A stretch of 64,000 nucleotides of DNA from Hymenobacter ruricola (lineage in GTDB: Bacteria > Bacteroidota > Bacteroidia > Cytophagales > Hymenobacteraceae): contig NZ_JADQDM010000007.1 in the NCBI RefSeq assembly GCF_015694525.1, positions 228,526 to 292,525 on the forward strand, in the 5' to 3' direction. A program made the translations under genes and the position numbers. Below the pieces are notes generated by a model. That model was not told the DNA's origin and searched no databases. It saw only the letters and a program-made list of their open reading frames with translations. Of the stretch, positions 49,238-58,412 are shown one piece after another (positions within the stretch are counted from its first letter, which is position 1; the number at the start of each line of letters is the position of its first letter).

Positions 49238-50321
49238 GGGTATCTTCGTTATCGAGTACGCGTTGAAAGCGGGTAGTTTGGGCTATTTCTTCGTCCAAAG
49301 CAACCAAGTGATTCAGTGTTTCCAAATCGTCAGTTTGCTCCACTTTGGTGTCACCCGCGTCAGATTGATACAGGCCAAAATAGCGCACGGTTGATTTCAT
49401 ATTGTGCGCCAGAATGTGTAATTCGTTGAGCAGAAACAAGCTATGCGTAGCTAGAATAATCTGGAATCCCTGCCGCCCTAGCTCAGTGAGTACAGCAGCC
49501 ATTTTTTTGAGCAATGCGGGATTCAGGTTGGCTTCGGGCTCGTCCCAAAATAATGTTGTGCCTTTCGACAGACTACCATTATTTAGTAAGTAGGCAAGCG
49601 TAGCAATTTTGCGAATACCTTCCGCTACTAAATCAATTTCAAACCGTCCACCATCTACAATTAAATAGAAATGTCCTTGTTGATTTTTAACGGTTCCATT
49701 CATCATTTCTTCGAGCAAAGAAATCATTTCCCGAGCCTGTGTGAGCTTAGGCCCATTTAATAGCGGTTTTGCCAAACGGTCGCACAAGTCAGGGTAAGTC
49801 AAGTCAATTGACAGTTGGTAATCATTATATAGACTTTGCAAGCCAGGATAGAGTGAGAGTAACTCCTTTGTGGGAATGAAGACTGGGGCCACTGGCAAAA
49901 GCTTGGTTGGCGTATTCCCCTCAAGGCTTACCTCCGTTTTACTTCTGGTTGAAAAGCTGAAATTGATTTTCGCAGACTTTTCTTTGTCAAAATCAACTTC
50001 TACCTCTGTACGCGAATTTCCTTGGAGCCTACTAGCCAAGCGGCCAACTGTTACTGACCGGAAAACACCAAGCAAGTCTTCGGCCAGTTGACTCTGCCAA
50101 GTATCTTTTGGTAATGCTTGGTCGTTATCTAGCAACAGATTCAGCTTCGCAATCCGTGAGCTTTTAAGCCGATTACTGGTGCGGGCTACCGCATACCCCA
50201 ACTTCAGCACGTGGCTCTTGCCCGTGCCGTTGGTACCCACCACTACGTTTAGCCCCGGCCCGAACTCGAAGTTGGCCTCGGCGAAAACGGTGAAATTCTT
50301 GACGTGCAAGCGTTTTAGCAT
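49221..50321 (-). CDS. AAA ATPase (OLD/SMC-like, AAA_15/21)
   Basis: A 366-aa protein with an ABC-type head: Walker A GTNGTGKSH (29-37), signature-like region around LVAEGIRKIATLAYLL, Walker B LFWDEPEANLNP, and H-loop LATHS. It has no long coiled coil and no TOPRIM domain. It drives or gates the nuclease encoded next. Its composition is a little more AT-rich than its neighbours. Confidence 0.82.
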   Translation of the reverse strand: MLKRLHVKNFTVFAEANFEFGPGLNVVVGTNGTGKSHVLKLGYAVARTSNRLKSSRIAKLNLLLDNDQALPKDTWQSQLAEDLLGVFRSVTVGRLASRLQGNSRTEVEVDFDKEKSAKINFSFSTRSKTEVSLEGNTPTKLLPVAPVFIPTKELLSLYPGLQSLYNDYQLSIDLTYPDLCDRLAKPLLNGPKLTQAREMISLLEEMMNGTVKNQQGHFYLIVDGGRFEIDLVAEGIRKIATLAYLLNNGSLSKGTTLFWDEPEANLNPALLKKMAAVLTELGRQGFQIILATHSLFLLNELHILAHNMKSTVRYFGLYQSDAGDTKVEQTDDLETLNHLVALDEEIAQTTRFQRVLDNEDTHAEHP

Positions 50322-50337
50322 GGTTCAAATCTAAGGG

Positions 50338-50547
50338 CTAAATCCGGTCCAGCTGCTCGTTGAGCAGGCGTTGGATGTCCTTGTCTTCCAGTGGCTCGTT
50401 GCGGACCTTTTTTTCGTGGTAGGCCTTGAGCACGCCATCGAGCCATTCTTCGGGCAGGCCGGCTTCGTGGGCGAGGCGGTGGATGAGGGCGAGGTCGTCT
50501 TTGCGGATGCCGTAGTGGACAAAAGTGGCGTCGAGTCCTTTATTCAT
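50338..50547 (-). CDS. Small 69-aa protein of the modification operon
   Basis: A 69-aa acidic helical protein (MNKGLDATFVHYGIRKDDLA, ending EDKDIQRLLNEQLDRI). It fits between the AAA gene (16 bases) and the Res helicase (65 bases) in the same direction. Small helical proteins of this kind occur in some DNA-modification operons as accessory subunits. The ATG at 50547 gives the best gene spacing. Confidence 0.6.
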   Translation of the reverse strand: MNKGLDATFVHYGIRKDDLALIHRLAHEAGLPEEWLDGVLKAYHEKKVRNEPLEDKDIQRLLNEQLDRI

Positions 50548-50612
50548 ATGGGTAACGGTAGCAGTCCATTGGGTGGGAGAAAGTACACGGCGGCGGAGCA
50601 TGACGGCGGGCG

Positions 50613-52958
50613 TTATACGGCGGCGGGCACGGCGGCAAACAGGGCCGGGTTCAGCGCCTCCCAGCCGGCCAGGCTGTAGGCTTCCGGCAGAACGTCGGGG
50701 CTGTATTTCCACAGCTTGGTTTTCTGGTCACGGATAATGACACCGCCAACAGTAGAGCCAGGCTGCTGGGCGTTGCGCTTGGCAATCCAGGCGTGCAGGG
50801 CATTGTGCTTGGCGCGAAGGTGCGGGTCGGAGTCGAGTGTTTTGGTGTCGAACAGGCCGAGGGTGCCGTTGGCAAACTGGATGATGAAATCGACGAAGAA
50901 GGGGGCCAGCCGGGTTTCGCCGCGCTCGGTGCGGTGGTAAGCAACCGAGAAATCGGTGCGGGTGCCGGCGCCGTTCTTGTACCACCAGCGCAGGTGCTGG
51001 GCATGCTGGGCCTCTTCCAGGAAACGGATGAAATCCATTTCCTCTTTTGAGTCGGCCAAGTTGCCGTCGGGGCGGCGGCGCAGGTAGCTGGGCTGCAGGA
51101 TGTGCGTGGGCGCGCAGGCGTACTCTTCGTAGAGGTCGTTGTAGTACTCAAACACGGGCACGTCCCACGTCACGGTTTCGACGGTGCGGACGCCGCCCTG
51201 CTTCTGGTGCAGGTAGTTGGCGTGGTCGGTCAGAGCCGTGTCAATCAGGGCATCCAGCTCAATTTCGTTTTGCGGGCAGAGCAGGAATTTGGTGGCTTTG
51301 ATTTCGTCCCATTGCAGGTAGTCTTCGAGCAGCATGAGCAGGGCCATGCGCAGCACGGGCGTGCTGTCGGCGGGGGCATAAATGCCGCAACGCTTGCGGC
51401 AAAAGTGCTGGAGCAGCTGCTGGCGCTCGAAGGCCGTTTTGGCAAATTTTTGCCGGTGGCTGGCATCGATGTTGGTCTGGCCGACCTCGGCGTGGATGAT
51501 GACGTCGCTGGGGATTTCAATGCTGATACTATCGACGTCGGTTTCCATGCCGCGCTGTTGAAGCTTCCCTTCATTAAAGGCATACAGCGTTTCACCATCT
51601 GCGCGCAGGTCGCGGCTGATTTCCCAGCGCTTCTCGGCGGCTTCGTACAGAATGCGCCGGAACTGCGAGCTGAGGCGGTTTCGTTTGTCGCGCTGGTTGG
51701 CCACATGCTCGGCCTGGAGCAGCAGCGGGGCGTAGTCGGCGCGGCGGTCGGCTTTGTTGAGGGAGAGGTAGTCGGCCGAGTCGGGCTCGATTTTGATGTT
51801 GTCCTTGGCCAGGTCGGTGTACACGTAGCCAAGGTTGAGCTCTTCCAGCCGGTAGTGCTGCTGCTCGGGCATGCGCAGAATGCGGCCCACGGTCTGGATG
51901 GTGAAGGACTCCTGCTTCAGCTCGCGGAAAATGAGGAGGACGGAGGCGCGGGGGCAGTCCCAGCCGAGAGCAATAGCCTGCTTGAACAACAGCACCTCTA
52001 CCTTGCTGTTGGGTCGCTCGATGCCGTCGAGGTTGGTTTTCTCGCCAGCCAGCCACACGGCCAGGCGGCCATCGGCCTTGGTGATGCCTTCTACGGTTTC
52101 GAGGTGGGCCAGCATGGTGTCGCGCACGGTGCGGTCGAGCACGCTTTCCTTGGCCGTGTCGCTGGGCAGCTGAATAAGCAGCAATGGGTTGATATCTTTG
52201 CCGAGGGCGCGGTAGGAATCGGCCAGCTGCTGGCGGCGCTTGAGAGCCAGCTTGAGCAGCACAATGTTGAGGGTATCGCCCTGCTGCAGGGTGGCGTCGA
52301 GGTCGGGGTTGAGCACTACGCCGCGCTTTATCATTTCGGCCTGCACCACCTCGCCGCGCTTGATGATGACCTGGGCATCGGACTTGTAGAGCGGGGTGGC
52401 CGACACGTCGACTTCGACCACGGCCTGGAGCTGGTTGAGCACCTTCTGGGCTTTGTCGCCCTTGCTGGCGAAGAGGTGGGCTTCGTCGAGGATGACGACG
52501 ACTTCGGTGCCGGTGAGCCTGGTTTGGGCAATGAGGCTCCTGAGGTTGCGCTGCTGCTCGTTATCCTTCACGAGCAGGTTTTTGTCGGAGCTGATGCTTT
52601 GCCAGTTCAGGAAGAGCAGCTCGTTGGGGCGCAGGTGGTTTTCGGTGAGGTCGTCGAACTGGACGGGGTGAATGGCGCGGGTGTCCTGAAAATACTGGCG
52701 CAGGGCGCCGTAACTCTGCAGGTGCAGGTGGCCGGGCGCAATCCAGATGAAGGCGAGCTGGCGCACGGGCAGCTCGGCGCGGTCGGGCAGCTCCTCGGCC
52801 AGGCGGCTGAGGAACTCGGCCATCACCACGGTTTTGCCGGCCCCGGTGGGGGCTTTGAGCACGAGCTTCTGGCGGCGCTGGTCGCGGGCCAGCAGGTCGT
52901 AGGTTTCGTCGAGGAGCTTATCGACGGCTTTGGACTGGTAGTTTCGTAACTGTATCAT
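50613..52958 (-). CDS. res: Type III restriction helicase-nuclease (Res-like)
   Basis: A 781-aa SF2 protein. Walker A PTGAGKT (37-43), DEAH-type ILDEAH (156-161), DVSATPLY, motif V/VI region ALGWDCPRASV and FTIQTVGRILRMPEQ. The C-terminus holds a nuclease core, FFVDFIIQF...GLFDTKT (D...DxK, as in PD-(D/E)XK enzymes of this family). It translocates on and cuts unmodified DNA with a Mod partner. It is 103 bases downstream of Mod1 in the operon. Confidence 0.9.
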   Translation of the reverse strand: MIQLRNYQSKAVDKLLDETYDLLARDQRRQKLVLKAPTGAGKTVVMAEFLSRLAEELPDRAELPVRQLAFIWIAPGHLHLQSYGALRQYFQDTRAIHPVQFDDLTENHLRPNELLFLNWQSISSDKNLLVKDNEQQRNLRSLIAQTRLTGTEVVVILDEAHLFASKGDKAQKVLNQLQAVVEVDVSATPLYKSDAQVIIKRGEVVQAEMIKRGVVLNPDLDATLQQGDTLNIVLLKLALKRRQQLADSYRALGKDINPLLLIQLPSDTAKESVLDRTVRDTMLAHLETVEGITKADGRLAVWLAGEKTNLDGIERPNSKVEVLLFKQAIALGWDCPRASVLLIFRELKQESFTIQTVGRILRMPEQQHYRLEELNLGYVYTDLAKDNIKIEPDSADYLSLNKADRRADYAPLLLQAEHVANQRDKRNRLSSQFRRILYEAAEKRWEISRDLRADGETLYAFNEGKLQQRGMETDVDSISIEIPSDVIIHAEVGQTNIDASHRQKFAKTAFERQQLLQHFCRKRCGIYAPADSTPVLRMALLMLLEDYLQWDEIKATKFLLCPQNEIELDALIDTALTDHANYLHQKQGGVRTVETVTWDVPVFEYYNDLYEEYACAPTHILQPSYLRRRPDGNLADSKEEMDFIRFLEEAQHAQHLRWWYKNGAGTRTDFSVAYHRTERGETRLAPFFVDFIIQFANGTLGLFDTKTLDSDPHLRAKHNALHAWIAKRNAQQPGSTVGGVIIRDQKTKLWKYSPDVLPEAYSLAGWEALNPALFAAVPAAV

Positions 52959-53061
52959 GGCGGGGAGTCGCCCTCCGGGGTCGCCTCACCTCCCGGCCCC
53001 CTCTCAACTGGAGAGGAGGAGACGGGCGAAGGGGAAGCGCAGGGGGCGGCATGAGGGTGGG

Positions 53062-54939
53062 CTAGAATAAGGTCAGGTTGCCGCGTTTGTCAGTTTTGGG
53101 CGCGGCGGCCAGGTCGGCTAGCTCGCCTGCTGGTTGGGCCGGGGCGCTGGGATTGGTGGCCTCGGCAGGCGGCGGCCCGGCGGGGGCTTCTTCGATGGGG
53201 CGCATGCTGCCTTCGGGCGGCAGCAGGTGCTGCCAGGCGCGGTAGAGGGCTTCGGGCAGGGCGCTGAGGCGGATGCGGGCAGCTACGGGCGCAAACTCGT
53301 CTTCGTAGGCATAGGAAGCGGCCGCAAACACGTAGACCGCGCACCAGGGCCGGCCGGCCGGGGCCTGGGCCGGCACGGGCAGGGCGGCTACGTAGGCGGC
53401 GGCTTCTTCCACGGCCAGGTCGTCGTAGACGATGACGGTGGCGCCGGTGGGGCTACCGAAGGCCCGGAACAACCCATCGGCCGGCAGGCCGGGCAGCGGG
53501 GTGTAGCAGTTTTCCTTGAGGCAGAGCAGGTCGGTGGCGCGGCGCACCAGCTCGCGCTTGTGGCGCAGGGTGGGCGTGCGCGGCACCGGGGCCACGCAGC
53601 GGAAGTAGCGCAGGCTGTTGTGCAGCAGGCCCGGTACGGCCACGCCTTTGGGCGTGGTGTAGCCCCGGATGACGCGGCGGTTGCGCTCGTAGGTCACCTG
53701 CTCGCAGATGTTGTTCTCGTTGTTGGTGACCAGGATGCAGCGGCGCGTGCCGCCGTCTTCGGCGTTCAGCGCCATCGTGGCGTGCAACGTGGTGCCGGAA
53801 CCGGCGAAGAAGTCGAGGACAGTAGCGTTAGATTTTCCGCCTATTCTTAATATTCGCTCTAAAAGTGAAACTGGCTTTGGAGTATCAAAAGAAGAATTAA
53901 GTCCAAACGATTTTATCTCATCTTTTGCAGAATGATTATGCCCTACTTCTTCGCTCAACCATAAAGTAGGTGGTGGCATTGAAGCGTCATCTTCTTTCCA
54001 CTGCTTTACAAATACGTCCCACTTGCCATTTTTATTGAGCCATTCAACATTTCCAAGTGCAACATTTTTATTGTAAGTATCTAAAGACCAACGCCAGCAG
54101 CTTTCTACACCATTAGGCTTAATTGGATAAACATCCGTACCGTCAGGCGCTGCAAGTGGATAAAATAATTTGGGACGGTCAGAGCGTAAGGAATTTGACC
54201 CTTCCTTGCGTAGCGACCTGCTACGATACGCTTTTCCTGTTTGAGTATCTATACTTTTAAATTGCTTATCTGATTGAGAAAAAGAGAGTTTAATTAATGA
54301 TGTCTGTTCTGTTTTTCCATAACACAGAATATAATCGTGACTGACACTAAAGCTTTTTGCATCCATTCTTGGACTATAAACTTTCTGCCAAATAACATTT
54401 CCAATGAAATTCTCCTCCCCAAACACCTCGTCACAAAGCAGCTTGAGTTGCGCCTGCTCGTTGTCGTCGATGGAAATAAAAATCACCCCCGTTTCCTTGA
54501 GCAGGGTTTTGGCCAGCTTCAGGCGCTTGGCCATGAAGGAAAGCCACTTGGAGTGGCGGTAGCCGTCCTCGCGGTCCACGAACCGGTCGTTGTAGATGAA
54601 GTCCCGGTTGCCCGTGTTGTAGGGCGGGTCGATGTAGATGACATCCACTTGCGCCTCGTGGGTGTAGCTGAGCACGGTGAGGGCGTGCAGGTTGTCGCCC
54701 TCGATGAGCGTGTGCTGCGGGGCGTCGGCCGCGGCGGCGAGCAGGGCGCGGGCGGGCACTTCCTCCAGCACGGGCAGGAACTGGCGCAGGGTTTCTTCCA
54801 CCGCTTCCGGCTTGTCCTCCCACACCAGTCCGTAGCGGCGCTGCTGGTCGAGGAGTTGCACGAGGGCGGCGCGGTCGGTATCGGAAAAATCGGGGTGGGC
54901 GAGCAGGCGGGCGCGAAGGTCGTCGGGCAGGAATGACAT
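53062..54939 (-). CDS. mod: Type III-like DNA methyltransferase (Mod1)
   Basis: A 625-aa adenine-N6 methyltransferase: DPPYNTG at 104-110 (motif IV), LDFFAGSGTTLHATM (motif I, after IV: beta class). The central target-recognition domain (about residues 170-370; bases 53830-54420) is AT-rich and differs from that of Mod2, while the N-terminal 160 and C-terminal 260 residues are nearly the same as Mod2. Two separate specificities from one duplicated gene are the simplest reading. Confidence 0.92.
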   Translation of the reverse strand: MSFLPDDLRARLLAHPDFSDTDRAALVQLLDQQRRYGLVWEDKPEAVEETLRQFLPVLEEVPARALLAAAADAPQHTLIEGDNLHALTVLSYTHEAQVDVIYIDPPYNTGNRDFIYNDRFVDREDGYRHSKWLSFMAKRLKLAKTLLKETGVIFISIDDNEQAQLKLLCDEVFGEENFIGNVIWQKVYSPRMDAKSFSVSHDYILCYGKTEQTSLIKLSFSQSDKQFKSIDTQTGKAYRSRSLRKEGSNSLRSDRPKLFYPLAAPDGTDVYPIKPNGVESCWRWSLDTYNKNVALGNVEWLNKNGKWDVFVKQWKEDDASMPPPTLWLSEEVGHNHSAKDEIKSFGLNSSFDTPKPVSLLERILRIGGKSNATVLDFFAGSGTTLHATMALNAEDGGTRRCILVTNNENNICEQVTYERNRRVIRGYTTPKGVAVPGLLHNSLRYFRCVAPVPRTPTLRHKRELVRRATDLLCLKENCYTPLPGLPADGLFRAFGSPTGATVIVYDDLAVEEAAAYVAALPVPAQAPAGRPWCAVYVFAAASYAYEDEFAPVAARIRLSALPEALYRAWQHLLPPEGSMRPIEEAPAGPPPAEATNPSAPAQPAGELADLAAAPKTDKRGNLTLF

Positions 54940-55005
54940 GCAGGAGAATAAATAGGAAAGCGGCCACCGGGGCCGCCAGGCAGCAAGGGAATCCGGAAGC
55001 GGCGG

Positions 55006-56910
55006 TTAAAAAAGCATCAGGTTGCCCCGCTTATCAACGATATGGGGGGCCGGCTCCGGCCGCGGCACGATGGGCGGCGCCGCAACGGGCGCGGGGTCGG
55101 CGGCGGTTTCGAAGGGCGCGGGCAACAGAGGCACCGCAGCCGGGGCCGCAACTCTTAACTCTTCACTCTCAACTCTTAACTCAGGAAGCAAATGCTGCCA
55201 GGCACGGTAGAGGGCTTCGGGTAGGGCGCTGAGGCGGATGCGGGCGGCCACGGCCGCAAACTCGTCTTCGTAGGCGTAGGAGGCAGCCGCAAACACGTAG
55301 ACCGCGCAGGGTGGGGAGTTAAGCGTTAAGCGTTGAGCGTGAAGAGTTGGTTCGGGCAGGGCGGCCACGAAGGCGGCGGCTTCTTCCACGGCCAGGTCGT
55401 CGTACACGATAACCAGGTGGCCGGTGGGGCCGGCGAAGGCCCGGAAATCGGCGCCAGCGGGCGTGGGCAAGGCCTGAAAGCAGTTTTCTTTGAGGCAGAG
55501 CAGGTCGGTGGCGCGGCGCACCAGCTCGCGCTTGTGGCGCAGGGTGGGCGTGCGCGGCACCGGGGCCACGCAGCGGAAGTAGCGCAGGCTGTTGTTCGTC
55601 AGGCCCGGCACGGCCACGCCTTTGAGGGAGGTGTAGCCCTGGATGACGCGGCGGTTGCGCTCGTAGGTGATTTCCTCGGCAATGTTGTTCTCGTTGTTGG
55701 TCACCAGTACGCAACGGCGGCGGCCCCCGTCTTCGGCATTCAGCTGCATGGTGGCGTGCAGGGCGGTGCCGGAGCCGGCGAAGAAGTCGAGCACTACCGC
55801 GTCGGGCCGCTGGTAGCTGGCCGCCTGAATGAGCATTTTCAGCAGGTTGACGGGCTTGGAGTAGCTGAAGGGCCGGTCGGTGTGGAAGATGTTTTTCAGC
55901 AGCTCGTAAGCATCCTCGTTAGTGGCCCCGATTTCGCGGCCGTCGATGAACGACGGGAAGGCCTTGATGGACTCGTTGTTGGTGCGAATAACGCGGGGCT
56001 GCAGGTTGAGGGTATTAATCAGGACTTCGGTGTGGTTGCGGATTTCCTCATCGAGGTAGGCCTGCGACCAGACAAAGGGAGCTTCGAGCACGAAGCTGTT
56101 GCGGATGATGCCGCCCTGAACCTGAATGTCGGTGAGCAGGCGGCTGGCACTGGTGCCGTCGCCGTACACGCCCGGCTCGTAGGTGCCATCGGGCAGCTTG
56201 GTTTTCACCAGGTTGGCGGGAAAAGTGAGCTGCTTGACCGTGTTGGTGCGCTTGATGATGGGCTGCGACTCGGAGTTATCGGGCAGGCCACCGAAGAGCT
56301 TGAGAGGCTGGCTGTTCTTGTAAATCAGCACGTATTCCGTCAATGACACCAGTTCGTTGGCCAGAAACGAGCCTTTGCGCTTCTTGAACCAGCACACGTT
56401 GCCCACGAAGTTGTGCTCGCCAAACACTTGGTCGCAGAGCAGCTTCAGCGCGGCTTGCTCGTGGTCGTCAATGGAGATGAAGATGACGCCGGTAGGCTTG
56501 AGCAGGGCTTTGGCCAGCTTCAGCCGGCGGTTCATAAACGAGAGCCACTTGCTGTGCCGAAAGCCGTCGTCGGGGTCCACGAAGGAGTCGTTGTAGCTAA
56601 AATCCTGGTTGCCGGTATTGTAGGGCGGGTCGATGTAGATAACGTCGACCTTCGCCTCGTGGGTGTAGCCGAGCACGGTGAGGGCGTGCAGGTTGTCGCC
56701 CTCGATGAGTGCGTGCTGGGGCGCATCGGCGTCGGCGGCGAGCACGGCGCGGGCAGGCACTTCCTCGAGCACGGGCAGGAACCGGCGCAGGGTTTCTTCC
56801 GCCGCCTCCGGCTTGTCTTCCCACACCAGGCCGTAGCTTTGGGCAGTGGGGGCACTTGGCGGTGCGGCCGAAGCGGCGGACAGGGCAGAAATTGGATTCA
56901 AAACAGACAA
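55006..56910 (-). CDS. Type III-like DNA methyltransferase (Mod2)
   Basis: A 634-aa sister of Mod1: DPPYNTG at 94-100 and LDFFAGSGTALHATM. The target-recognition segment (about residues 160-340) is unlike that of Mod1 and has the GC content of its surroundings. Compared with Mod1, two short insertions near the C-terminus (residues about 518-533 and 570-590) are encoded by TTAAC-type repeats (see repeat features). It lies 66 bases upstream of Mod1. Whether Res serves both Mods is unknown. Confidence 0.92.
   Translation of the reverse strand: MSVLNPISALSAASAAPPSAPTAQSYGLVWEDKPEAAEETLRRFLPVLEEVPARAVLAADADAPQHALIEGDNLHALTVLGYTHEAKVDVIYIDPPYNTGNQDFSYNDSFVDPDDGFRHSKWLSFMNRRLKLAKALLKPTGVIFISIDDHEQAALKLLCDQVFGEHNFVGNVCWFKKRKGSFLANELVSLTEYVLIYKNSQPLKLFGGLPDNSESQPIIKRTNTVKQLTFPANLVKTKLPDGTYEPGVYGDGTSASRLLTDIQVQGGIIRNSFVLEAPFVWSQAYLDEEIRNHTEVLINTLNLQPRVIRTNNESIKAFPSFIDGREIGATNEDAYELLKNIFHTDRPFSYSKPVNLLKMLIQAASYQRPDAVVLDFFAGSGTALHATMQLNAEDGGRRRCVLVTNNENNIAEEITYERNRRVIQGYTSLKGVAVPGLTNNSLRYFRCVAPVPRTPTLRHKRELVRRATDLLCLKENCFQALPTPAGADFRAFAGPTGHLVIVYDDLAVEEAAAFVAALPEPTLHAQRLTLNSPPCAVYVFAAASYAYEDEFAAVAARIRLSALPEALYRAWQHLLPELRVESEELRVAAPAAVPLLPAPFETAADPAPVAAPPIVPRPEPAPHIVDKRGNLMLF
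55148..55185. repeat. Heptamer-type repeat inside Mod2 (site 1)
   Basis: Short AACTCTTAACTCTTCACTCT-type tandem units, coding for ELRVESEELRV on the minus strand. Absent from the matching place in Mod1. Confidence 0.65.
55316..55347. repeat. Heptamer-type repeat inside Mod2 (site 2)
   Basis: GAGTTAAGCGTTAAGCGTTG then AGCGTGAAGAG, the same family of short units in the opposite sense, coding for EPTLHAQRLTLN. Absent from Mod1. Confidence 0.6.
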
Positions 56911-57043
56911 CTGATTAATGCCGCCTCGCCCTTGTTTGGCGCGGCCGACTTCCTAGCAAGTTAGCCCCATCTGCGGGAATGGGCAAGGGTTGCGGGCCAG
57001 CCGGGTGCTATGTAGCTGAGGACGTGCGGCGTTTGAAATGAGG

Positions 57044-58306
57044 CTAGCTCATGCGCCAGAAGGGCAGCGTGGGGCAATGCTCATAAAGGTGAGCTACCCG
57101 ACGCGACACTCGCCGCATCTGGTTTGTGGGTCCTTCATAAAACGCCTCCACGTAGGCACGCAATTCGGCATAAGTATCATCGCCGGGCATTGAAAAATGA
57201 TAGATAAAATCACCTTCGCCACTTGAAATGAAAGCGGCAATGGGCCTGGTAGTTGTCGGGTAATCTTTATCTTTTGCCGCGCCCAATTCTATTCTAAAAT
57301 TGCGGCTTGCCGTGGTTATCGTTTTTCTAGCGGGCTCTTCGACAATTGATAAATCGGGTAATACATGCGCCAGATGGATAAAATGGTCTTCTCCCCATAC
57401 AGTTCCACCAAAAAAATCGGTAAACGACGTTTCATCAAAGTTTGCTTGCTCCCACCGGCCGCCCCAGGGAGTGCCGGGTATTTCGGCTACTAATGCACGG
57501 GCATTTACCAGCAAAAAAGAATTGGGCGTAACAGGTGAAGCAACGGCCGCCGCAGCAGCTTGCGCAACTTCCGGCACTTCTATTTCTTCTTCCGTTTCCG
57601 GTTCATCCGGCTCAAATCCGGCCGGCACATCCTGCAATTTCGGGGCTGAAAACGGTTTTTTTGTGTCATCGCCCGCAACCGGAGCCCCGATGATGCCGCC
57701 TCCCGGCAATTTGGTTTTATACTTCTCCCGTTGTTGTTTTTCAGTAAGCAAGCCGTAGTTGACCACCAGCCAAGCAATGTATTCGTGGTCTAACGGACGC
57801 AGGTTTGCATCTTCCGCCGAGAATATATCGGCGAAGTACGTCTGAATCTGGCTTAGCAACTCCGCTCCCGCCGCCTCCGCATTGTCAAACTCAATGGCCA
57901 GCGCGCTTTCGACGTTTTGCACCAGCCCCAGCTTGGTCAGGTTATTCGACCCAACGATTACAAGCGTCTTTTCTGCGCCCCTAAACAGGTAAACTTTCGG
58001 ATGGAAAGTATTACGAGCAGTGGTATGATATACATAGCAAGGCACTTCCCAACGAATCAGCTCTTCCAACGCTTCTTTCGACGTGCTGTCCTGGTCGATG
58101 CCTACCACGATTTGCACCGTTTCAAGGTGCGCTTTCCGGGCCTGCTTGAGGTGCTTTGTGAGCCGGGAAACCCCAGACCTACTCGCAAACGCCACCAGGC
58201 AGCGAAACTCCGTGTAAGCTTTGTTATTGAGCTGTTCCATCAGCTCCTGGGCCAGCGAGGTAGAAATGGCCGGGTTATAGCCCTGGCCAATGAAGCGAAT
58301 ATTCAT
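57044..58306 (-). CDS. PLD-family nuclease-like protein
   Basis: A 420-aa protein. The phospholipase D active-site half-motif is in TFHPKVYLFRG ... IVGSNNLTKLG (HxK followed by N/G about 15 residues later), the form used by BfiI- and NgoFVII-like restriction endonucleases and by DrmC. A single motif per chain means it would work as a dimer. A Pro/Glu-rich linker (residues about 240-280) leads to a C-terminal beta-rich domain with HFIHLAHVLPDL and FRIELGAAKDKDYP, suitable for DNA-target binding. It is first of the leftward operon, 133 bases upstream of Mod2; the start at 58306 (MNIRFIGQG) fits PLD-domain length. Confidence 0.82.
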   Translation of the reverse strand: MNIRFIGQGYNPAISTSLAQELMEQLNNKAYTEFRCLVAFASRSGVSRLTKHLKQARKAHLETVQIVVGIDQDSTSKEALEELIRWEVPCYVYHTTARNTFHPKVYLFRGAEKTLVIVGSNNLTKLGLVQNVESALAIEFDNAEAAGAELLSQIQTYFADIFSAEDANLRPLDHEYIAWLVVNYGLLTEKQQREKYKTKLPGGGIIGAPVAGDDTKKPFSAPKLQDVPAGFEPDEPETEEEIEVPEVAQAAAAAVASPVTPNSFLLVNARALVAEIPGTPWGGRWEQANFDETSFTDFFGGTVWGEDHFIHLAHVLPDLSIVEEPARKTITTASRNFRIELGAAKDKDYPTTTRPIAAFISSGEGDFIYHFSMPGDDTYAELRAYVEAFYEGPTNQMRRVSRRVAHLYEHCPTLPFWRMS

Positions 58307-58412
58307 GTAGAGAAATGCAGAAGAAACGTGGAAGTAACGCAGCGAAGCTACGCGACTTTTGTGGTTACTTCGCCGCCCGGTAACGCCGGTGATGACGCCC
58401 TTTTTAAATCGT

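Noticed and set aside
51102..52949. A 615-codon plus-strand frame opposite the Res gene, and a similar one at 47247-48551 opposite the DndD-like gene
   Set aside because: They are antisense shadows in GC-rich DNA; their residues are low-complexity and have no domain, while the minus strand carries clear motifs.
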